Source: Sutterella sp.
GTDB lineage: Bacteria; Pseudomonadota; Gammaproteobacteria; Burkholderiales; Burkholderiaceae_F
NCBI GenBank assembly: GCA_020025955.1
Contig: JAHHRF010000001.1
Span: 35,627-99,626, forward strand
Length of the DNA stretch: 64,000 nucleotides
Direction of reading: 5' to 3'
Numbering within the stretch: position 1 is the first letter of the stretch; the number at the start of each line of letters is the position of its first letter. A program made the position numbers and the translations under genes. The notes beneath the pieces were generated by a model. The model saw only the letters and a list, made by a program, of their open reading frames with translations, had not been told where the DNA came from and made no database searches. Positions 59,301-64,000 of this stretch are shown here, in pieces.

Positions 59301-59523
59301 CATCCAACCCGGTGAGGTTTTGTTCGATCACCTGCGTGACGGCGTTACGCACCGTTTGGGCGTCCGCCCCCGGATAGGTCGCCGTAATGGAAATCTGAGG
59401 CGGCGCAATGTTGGGGTACTGGCTCACCGGCAAATTCATGATGGCGAGCAAGCCGGCCAACATGATGCCGATGGCAATCACCCACGAAAAGACGGGGCGC
59501 TCAATAAAAAAACGTGAAAACAT
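56395..59523 (-). CDS. RND efflux pump inner-membrane permease (AcrB/MexB family, HAE1)
   Basis: 1042 residues, with 12 membrane segments and two large periplasmic loops. The helix IV proton relay aspartates lie in GLLVDDAIVVVENVER near residue 405, and the helix X lysine lies in LVSKNAILIVEFAKE near residue 940. The start MFSRFFIERPVFSWVIAIG is typical. It exports drugs, bile acids or solvents by proton antiport. It follows the adaptor gene by 16 bases. Confidence 0.95.
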   Translation of the reverse strand: MFSRFFIERPVFSWVIAIGIMLAGLLAIMNLPVSQYPNIAPPQISITATYPGADAQTVRNAVTQVIEQNLTGLDGYLYMNSGSDATGSSNIVVTFESGTDPQLAQVQVQNKIQTVMSRLPRAVQQMGVHVDKTSANTLMVASFVSKNGTFNQADLGDFLVTNIKEPLSRVEGVGDVTVFGTPYAMRIWLDPNKLAYYNLDPNDVIRAVNAQNVQIAAGKLAGSPTDGFQPITATISADSLLSTPEEFRQIFIKADPNGAVVHLGDVAEVKVGQQMYMTNARYQGFPASGIGIKLASGANAMLTAERVRAKLDELQPTFPEGVEYVIPYDTTPFVSAALHEVVKTLMEAIVLVVLVMFLFLQNFRATLIPTIAVPVVLLGTFAAISVFGYSINVLTMFAMVLAIGLLVDDAIVVVENVERVMQEDQTDAKTATIKSMGEIQSALVGIALVLSAVFIPMAFFGGSTGVIYRQFSVTIVSAMALSVVVALTLTPALCATFLKIDPNHGEKKGFFGAFNKGFDRLTEACRVGTGVLIRRWRWMMVIYAGLLAFLSYGFVKMPSAFMPSEDQGTLLMMTILPDGATLERTDKELAKVQNLINQTESKNIDQSFMVSGFSFAGSGDNMGLGFIKLKDWSERTEPSQSIMAIQRRLMGTLFMSPEFQQAQTYIFPLPPVPSLGVSDGFDFYIQNNGPENHEESMRLLGQFLMKANQDPRLKMVRHNSQSDASRMKLKIDREKLAVYQLDPNAVHQTIGTALSGTYVNDYLDRGRIKQVWVQGNAASRMTPEEILNWKVRNMKGEMVPLRSVATLTWDYGSPRLESFNGLPAMNIQGTPAAGVASSEAMEVVESLVAEVFPATYSVAWNGVSYQEKVSGEQGPALFLISLLVVFLSLAALYESWTVPFAVLFVIPCGVVGALGLTWAFGLSNDVYFKVGLLTTMGLVSKNAILIVEFAKEFVEQGKDSAHAAMEAVRVRLRPIIMTSLAFGLGVLPLAIATGPGAGAQNAIGTGVLGGMLAGTVLCVLFVPVFYVLVLTVARFKARETQS

Positions 59524-59539
59524 ACCGAATCCTTATTGA

Positions 59540-60751
59540 TTAGCGCTTTTCAACCGGCTTACCCGTCTTGGGATCGATTTCGGGCATCACGGGCTTTTGA
59601 CCACGTTCCGTTGCCGAAACGGTAGCGCCCGGACGCGTACGCTGGAAGCCTTCAAAGACGACCTTTTCGCCCGACTTCACCCCGGAGGAAAGTAACCAGT
59701 CGGTCCCTAAGCTCGATTCGACCACGACGGGGCGAACCGTGACGGCGCTCTTTTCATCAACGACCCACACGTAGGCATTGCCCTTGGGGTCGTGCATCAC
59801 GCACTGCTTGGGTAACGCAATCGAATTCGGACGAATGCCTTCCACGACCGTGGCCGTCACAAACATGCCCGGCAACAATTCCGCCTTGGGGTTGGCGACC
59901 GTCGCACGACGATTCACCGTACCCGTACCTAAATCCACGGTCTTACCCGCGAAGTCCATCAAGCCCGTTTCGCTGTATTGCGTGCCATCCGGTAACGTAA
60001 TCGTCACGCGCATGGCTTGAGGGTCCGTCTTTAAGGCACCCGTACTACGAAGGGCGTCCAAATCCAACACGGCGCGCACCGGCTGATTCAAACGCACGTA
60101 CATCGGATCGAGCTGCTCCACCGTCACCAAGGCTGGCCCCTGGTAAGCGGTTAACAACGCGCCTTCCGTGACGCTCGAGCGCCCAGCAATCCCGCTCACG
60201 GGCGAAAGTACCTTGGTGTACTGCATGTTGATCTGCGCCGTTTCCACCTGCGCGAGCGCAGCTTCCACCTGGGCCTTGGCGGCTTCTAACTGAGCCTGCG
60301 CAGCGTCGTTTGCCTGAGCGCTGACGGCTTTAGCCGCTAACAAGCGCTGGCTACGACGGGCGTCGTTAGTGGCCTTCGTTAACTGAGCGCGTGCGGACAA
60401 AAGTTGCGCTTTAGCACTTAAGAGCTGCGCTTTGTACTGGGCGTCATCAATTTCATACAAGGGCTGACCGGCTTGCACACGATCGCCTTCCTTGAAGAGG
60501 CGCTTCTTTAACAGACCATTGACCTGAGGACGGACTTCAGCCGAGACCGCCGCTTCCGTGCGCCCCTGCAAAACCGAGGTTAATTCATGGTCTTTGGCTT
60601 CGGCCGTGACCACCGTAATCTGAGCGGGCGGCATTTTACGCGCCCCACCCTGTTTCGGTGCTTCCTTGTTACAACCCGACAAGAAAGCCATCGGCGCTAA
60701 GAGGGCCAACACCGTGGCCGTTAAACGCATAGGACGTACGGAATTTTTCAT
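59540..60751 (-). CDS. RND efflux periplasmic adaptor lipoprotein (AcrA/MexA family)
   Basis: 403 residues. A signal peptide with lipobox LSGC (near residue 27) is followed by a lipoyl-like domain split around an alpha-helical hairpin (residues about 100-175, Ala/Gln/Lys-rich heptads), then a beta-barrel and membrane-proximal domain. It bridges pump and channel. It is the first gene of the operon, and the 251-base gap upstream contains a candidate TetR operator. Confidence 0.93.
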   Translation of the reverse strand: MKNSVRPMRLTATVLALLAPMAFLSGCNKEAPKQGGARKMPPAQITVVTAEAKDHELTSVLQGRTEAAVSAEVRPQVNGLLKKRLFKEGDRVQAGQPLYEIDDAQYKAQLLSAKAQLLSARAQLTKATNDARRSQRLLAAKAVSAQANDAAQAQLEAAKAQVEAALAQVETAQINMQYTKVLSPVSGIAGRSSVTEGALLTAYQGPALVTVEQLDPMYVRLNQPVRAVLDLDALRSTGALKTDPQAMRVTITLPDGTQYSETGLMDFAGKTVDLGTGTVNRRATVANPKAELLPGMFVTATVVEGIRPNSIALPKQCVMHDPKGNAYVWVVDEKSAVTVRPVVVESSLGTDWLLSSGVKSGEKVVFEGFQRTRPGATVSATERGQKPVMPEIDPKTGKPVEKR

Positions 60752-60845
60752 AAGAGTTCACAACGTAGAGTAGAAAAAACAAAAGGTTTCTTTGGTCCAC
60801 GCCCGAGGGCCTGAAATCAAGCACGATCAGGGGATCCTAAAGAAA

Positions 60846-60861
60846 CTGAATGAGCGTTCAG
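60846..60861. promoter_or_regulatory. Candidate TetR operator upstream of the RND operon
   Basis: CTGAATGAGCGTTCAG is a 16-bp inverted repeat with one mismatched pair and an AcrR-like TGAA...TTCA core. It overlaps a weak minus-strand promoter (CTGAAC, 16 bases, TAGGAT) about 95 bases before the adaptor gene. Confidence 0.55.
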
Positions 60862-60920
60862 ATTATTGCAGAATTTCGCGCTCGCTTAAAGCCCCCAATG
60901 TGAATATTTTTAGGCCTCAC

Positions 60921-60949
60921 TTGCAAAGCCCTGGCCTTTGACCTAATCT
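60921..60949 (+). promoter_or_regulatory. Sigma-70 promoter for the MarC-family gene
   Basis: TTGCAA (60921-60926) and TAATCT (60944-60949) are separated by 17 bases, about 50 bases before the marC-like start. Confidence 0.6.
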
Positions 60950-61002
60950 GTCTGAACTTTTCCTTCGGGGTGTTTCTCCCCCTTTTTCCATCCTTTTCCG
61001 CC

Positions 61003-61650
61003 ATGTTGGAAACCATTCATTTTCAGTATTTTTTAGGGGCGTTAGTCTCCTTACTGGTCATCTCGAATCCGCTCTCGAAATTGCCGCTCTTTGTGAGCCT
61101 GACGCAAGGGATGAGCGAAAAACATCGCCGTCAACAAGCCAATTGGTCCGCCATTTACGCTTGCATCATCATGGCGGTGAGCTTGATCGCGGGCAATATG
61201 CTCTTGGCCTTCTTTGGGATTTCCTACGGGGCCTTGCGTATTTCAGGGGGCTTAGTAGTGGCCGCCATTGGCTACCAAATGCTCTTTGGCGGGTCTTCTC
61301 CGAATAAGGCGCCGATTGTGCGTCGTGACAAGGACGATTACGCCTTCTTCCCCATTGCCATGCCAGGGATTGCGGGCCCGGGGACCATCGCTGTGGTGAT
61401 TGGTTTTTCTACCGAAATCGCTGAACTTCAGGCCTATCGTGACATCGCGATTGCCGTGGGCTGGACCCTGGCCGCGATTGTGTGCACGTCGCTCGCGTCC
61501 TGGGCCATGATGCGCTACTCCGATGGGCTCACCCGCCGTTTAGGGCCCTCGGGCTCGTTGGTATTGAGTAAACTCATGGGCTTTTTATTAATCTGCATTG
61601 GTGTGCAGTTTATGGGCTCGGGGATTCGCACGTTCTTGGCAGGAAGCTAA
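61003..61650 (+). CDS. MarC family membrane protein
   Basis: 215 residues from the ATG at 61003; an upstream in-frame start 11 codons earlier lacks a ribosome-binding site. Six membrane helices are expected, and the family hallmarks ISNPLSKLPLF near residue 20 and AMPGIAGPGTIA near residue 122 are present. MarC/UPF0056 proteins were once linked to multiple antibiotic resistance, but that link is not supported and the function is unknown. It is monocistronic, divergent from the RND operon. Confidence 0.88.
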   Translation: MLETIHFQYFLGALVSLLVISNPLSKLPLFVSLTQGMSEKHRRQQANWSAIYACIIMAVSLIAGNMLLAFFGISYGALRISGGLVVAAIGYQMLFGGSSPNKAPIVRRDKDDYAFFPIAMPGIAGPGTIAVVIGFSTEIAELQAYRDIAIAVGWTLAAIVCTSLASWAMMRYSDGLTRRLGPSGSLVLSKLMGFLLICIGVQFMGSGIRTFLAGS

Positions 61651-61719
61651 CCCTCGGGGCGGGCGTAAGAAAGCCCCCCTCCCCCCGCCGCTCACGAAAA
61701 AGAAGAGGGAGAAATGCAC

Positions 61720-61757
61720 AAAGGCCTTGTCCGACAACGCGTTCGAACAAGGCCTTT
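61720..61757. terminator. Bidirectional terminator between marC-like gene and glmS
   Basis: An 11-bp stem (AAAGGCCTTGT/ACAAGGCCTTT) extended by inner pairs. CGTTTTTGG follows on the plus strand and GTGCATTTC on the minus strand. It fits termination of marC better than glmS. Confidence 0.7.
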
Positions 61758-61777
61758 CGTTTTTGGGTGTGAACGTT

Positions 61778-63604
61778 TTATTCCACCGTCACGCTCTTAG
61801 CGAGATTACGGGGCTTATCCACGTCCGTGCCACGTGCCAACGCCGTATGGTAGGCGAGAAGCTGCAACGGAATCACATGCAAAATGGGCGAGAGACGACC
61901 GTAGTGCTCTGGCATACGGATCACATGGAGACGGTCTTCACTTTCCATGCGGGTATCCGCATCGGCAAAGACATAGAGTTCACCGCCACGGGCACGCACT
62001 TCTTGCATGTTGCTCTTTAATTTTTCTAAGAGCGCATCGTTCGGGGCCACCGTCACAACGGGCATTTCCTGGTCCACCAGGGCCAAGGGACCGTGCTTCA
62101 ATTCACCCGCAGGATAGGCTTCCGCGTGAATGTAGGTGATCTCCTTGAGTTTTAACGCCCCTTCCATCGCGATGGGGTAATGCACGCCACGCCCTAAGAA
62201 AAGCGCATGGTGCTTGGGCGAGAAGCGCCCTGCCCAATCAACGATCTTTTCTTCTAAGGCTAAGACCGCACGGATGGCTTCGGGTAAATGCGCCAAATGC
62301 GCACGCTCTTCGGCAATTTGCTCGTTGGTTAAGCGACCCTTGACGTTGGCTAAGACCAAGGCCAATAAGTAGAGTGCCGTCAACTGCGTCGTGAAGGCCT
62401 TGGTGGAAGCCACCCCGATTTCGACGCCCGCACGCGTGATGTAGGCCATTTCACTTTCGTGCACCATGGCCGACGTGGGGACATTACAGATCGTCAACGT
62501 CTTCGTCATCCCCAAGGTGTCACGGGCATGACGCAAAGCCGCCAAGGTATCCGCCGTTTCCCCGGACTGCGAAATGGTCACCACGAGGGTGTCATCGCTC
62601 GGCACCGAGGTGCGGTAACGGTATTCGCTCGCGATTTCGACTTCGCAAGGAATCCCCGCTAATTCTTCAATCCAGTATTTGGCCGTTAACGCCGCGTAGT
62701 AGCTCGTGCCGCACCCTAAGAAGAGGACACGACGCACCTGCGGGAACAACGTTTCTGCTTTGGTACCAAAGATGGCGGGCAAGAAACTGCCAATCCCTTC
62801 TAAGGTGTCTGCGACCGCACGGGGCTGCTCAAAGATTTCCTTTTGCATGTAGTGGCGATAGGGTCCTAAGTCCACAGCGCCCGCAAAGGCGTGCACCACA
62901 CGAACGGGACGCTCCGTTTCCACAAAGCTATAGTCCTGACGCGCGAAGATGCGGAACCCTTCAGGCTTCACGTCCAACACGTCACCGTCTTCTAAGTAAA
63001 CGATCTGGTCGGTTTCGCCCGCCACCGCGACGGCATCCGAGGCAATGTAATGCTCATCCTTGCCAATCCCTAAGACCATGGGGGAGCCATGGCGAGCAGC
63101 CACTAAACGGTGGGGCTCACGCTCGGAAATCACGGCAATGGCATAGCTCCCACGAAGGCGAAGCACGGCTTGCTCAACGGCACGCAACAAGTCCCCTTCG
63201 TAGTACTGATTGACCAAGTGGGCAATCACTTCAGTGTCGGTATCGCTCTTAAAGACGTAACCCGCCTCCATGAGTTCCGAACGAAGGCTTTGGTAGTTTT
63301 CAATAATGCCGTTATGAACCAGGGCGATATGGTCAGAAACCATGGGGTGCGCATTGCGCACGGCCGGTTCCCCGTGAGTGGCCCAACGGGTGTGCGCGAT
63401 CCCAATGGGACCCGTCACCGCTTCGCTTTCAACTTGGGCTTCGAGTTCTTTCACACGCGAGACACTGCGCACCGCCTGAAGGCCTTTCTCGCCCACGGTG
63501 GCAATCCCACAGGAGTCATACCCGCGGTACTCTAAACGGTGCAAGCCCGTGAGCAATAAATCCGAGGCGGGCTTAAGCCCCGCAACCGCTACAATTCCAC
63601 ACAT
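61778..63604 (-). CDS. glmS: Glutamine-fructose-6-phosphate aminotransferase (isomerizing)
   Basis: 608 residues. The N-terminal nucleophile Cys2 (MCGIVAVAG) starts the glutaminase domain, with HTRWATHGEP near residue 71. Two SIS isomerase domains follow (GCGTSYYAAL near residue 299; SQSGETADTLAALRHA near residue 344), and the C-terminal NLAKSVTVE closes the active site. It makes glucosamine-6-phosphate for peptidoglycan and LPS. It lies 15 bases after glmU. No glmS ribozyme is expected in this group and none is seen. Confidence 0.97.
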   Translation of the reverse strand: MCGIVAVAGLKPASDLLLTGLHRLEYRGYDSCGIATVGEKGLQAVRSVSRVKELEAQVESEAVTGPIGIAHTRWATHGEPAVRNAHPMVSDHIALVHNGIIENYQSLRSELMEAGYVFKSDTDTEVIAHLVNQYYEGDLLRAVEQAVLRLRGSYAIAVISEREPHRLVAARHGSPMVLGIGKDEHYIASDAVAVAGETDQIVYLEDGDVLDVKPEGFRIFARQDYSFVETERPVRVVHAFAGAVDLGPYRHYMQKEIFEQPRAVADTLEGIGSFLPAIFGTKAETLFPQVRRVLFLGCGTSYYAALTAKYWIEELAGIPCEVEIASEYRYRTSVPSDDTLVVTISQSGETADTLAALRHARDTLGMTKTLTICNVPTSAMVHESEMAYITRAGVEIGVASTKAFTTQLTALYLLALVLANVKGRLTNEQIAEERAHLAHLPEAIRAVLALEEKIVDWAGRFSPKHHALFLGRGVHYPIAMEGALKLKEITYIHAEAYPAGELKHGPLALVDQEMPVVTVAPNDALLEKLKSNMQEVRARGGELYVFADADTRMESEDRLHVIRMPEHYGRLSPILHVIPLQLLAYHTALARGTDVDKPRNLAKSVTVE

Positions 63605-63619
63605 AGTCCTATGCTCCTG

Positions 63620-64000
63620 TTATTTCTTGGTCTTCGTCGGGCGAGTCCAGCCAGGAATGACCCGTTGCTGACTCATGACCACGGTCAATTCGCCCGCGGG
63701 GACGGCTTTGCGCACGGCGCCACCGGCACCAATCGTCGCACCATCGCCCACATTAATGGGCGCAACGAGCTTAACGCCCGACCCCACGAAGACATCGTCG
63801 CCAATGACGGTACGGTGCTTGTTCGCCCCATCGTAATTGCAGGTAATCACCCCTGCCCCAATGTTGCAACGAGCGCCCACATCCGCGTCACCAACGTACG
63901 TCAAATGATTGATCTTGGAGCCTTCGCCCACGATCGCGTTCTTAATTTCTACGAAATTGCCCACATGGTTGTGTGCCGTTAATTCGGCACCCGGGCGCAA
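63620..64000 (-). CDS. glmU: Bifunctional GlmU, C-terminal part only (5' end outside window)
   Basis: The visible 126 residues, up to the stop at 63620, are the end of the left-handed beta-helix acetyltransferase domain. They show LRPGAEL at the window edge, GNFVEIKNA, GAGVITCNYDG and the hexapeptide repeats VGDGATIGAGGAV. The uridyltransferase domain is outside the window. GlmU makes UDP-N-acetylglucosamine, so it and GlmS form a consecutive pathway in one operon. Confidence 0.96.
   Translation of the reverse strand: MRPGAELTAHNHVGNFVEIKNAIVGEGSKINHLTYVGDADVGARCNIGAGVITCNYDGANKHRTVIGDDVFVGSGVKLVAPINVGDGATIGAGGAVRKAVPAGELTVVMSQQRVIPGWTRPTKTKK

Noticed and set aside
61651..61777. glmS ribozyme or glmS-controlling small RNA near glmS
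   Set aside because: The ribozyme is found in Firmicutes and lies upstream of glmS, where here there are only 15 bases after glmU. The downstream hairpin is an ordinary terminator.

Overview
The window is bacterial chromosomal DNA of moderate GC. It most resembles a betaproteobacterium of the order Burkholderiales, probably a gut-type Sutterellaceae. That placement is an inference. It rests on the continuous run secE-nusG-rplKA-rplJL-rpoBC-rpsLG-fusA-tuf-rpsJ/S10-spc, the neighbour order argS / SPOR protein / dsbA / SDR, an Arg-rich S3 tail, and an anaerobe-like energy gene set (2-oxoacid:ferredoxin oxidoreductase plus cytochrome bd). No insertion sequence, prophage, CRISPR array or rRNA gene was seen.

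Positions 1-27030 form one block read entirely on the minus strand. In transcription order it holds tRNA-Tyr, tRNA-Gly, tRNA-Thr, tuf copy 2, tRNA-Trp, secE, nusG, rplK, rplA, rplJ, rplL, rpoB, rpoC, rpsL, rpsG, fusA, tuf copy 1, rpsJ, rplC-D-W-B, rpsS, rplV, rpsC, rplP, rpmC, rpsQ, rplN, rplX, rplE, rpsN, rpsH and rplF (cut by the left edge). The block is divided by its own promoters, terminators and structured leaders. Clear promoters precede tRNA-Tyr, rplK, rpsJ, rplC and rplN, and a weaker one precedes rpsL. The -10 element of the rpsJ promoter lies inside the terminator hairpin of tuf copy 1.

Positions 27031-46193 are mixed housekeeping and metabolism: cardiolipin synthase, a small membrane protein, folE2 with a structured leader, the argS-SPOR-dsbA operon, an SDR, recQ, the serine/threonine carrier SstT, an MFS exporter, a four-gene 2-oxoacid oxidoreductase operon whose last gene fuses a GltD-like NAD(P)H/FAD module to a two-cluster ferredoxin, a lipoprotein, a DUF1801-like protein, and a degenerate NtrC-family regulator.

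Positions 46216-50138 hold the cytochrome bd operon (cydP-cydA-cydB-cydX-ybgE) followed by a group II truncated haemoglobin. The degenerate regulator is divergent from it. Its PAS region carries four cysteines, and an inverted repeat lies between the two. A plausible reading is an oxygen/redox-controlled respiratory unit.

Positions 50135-64000 hold yaeQ, an OmpR/QseC-type two-component system next to an HtrA/DegP-like protein that has lost two of its three catalytic residues, an RND efflux operon (adaptor-pump-outer membrane channel-TetR) with a candidate operator, marC, glmS, and the 3' part of glmU, which is cut by the right edge.

The most notable items are the predicted HtrA pseudoprotease, the NtrC-type regulator lacking both the GAFTGA loop and a normal Walker B motif, the folE2 leader, and the promoter/terminator overlap upstream of rpsJ.
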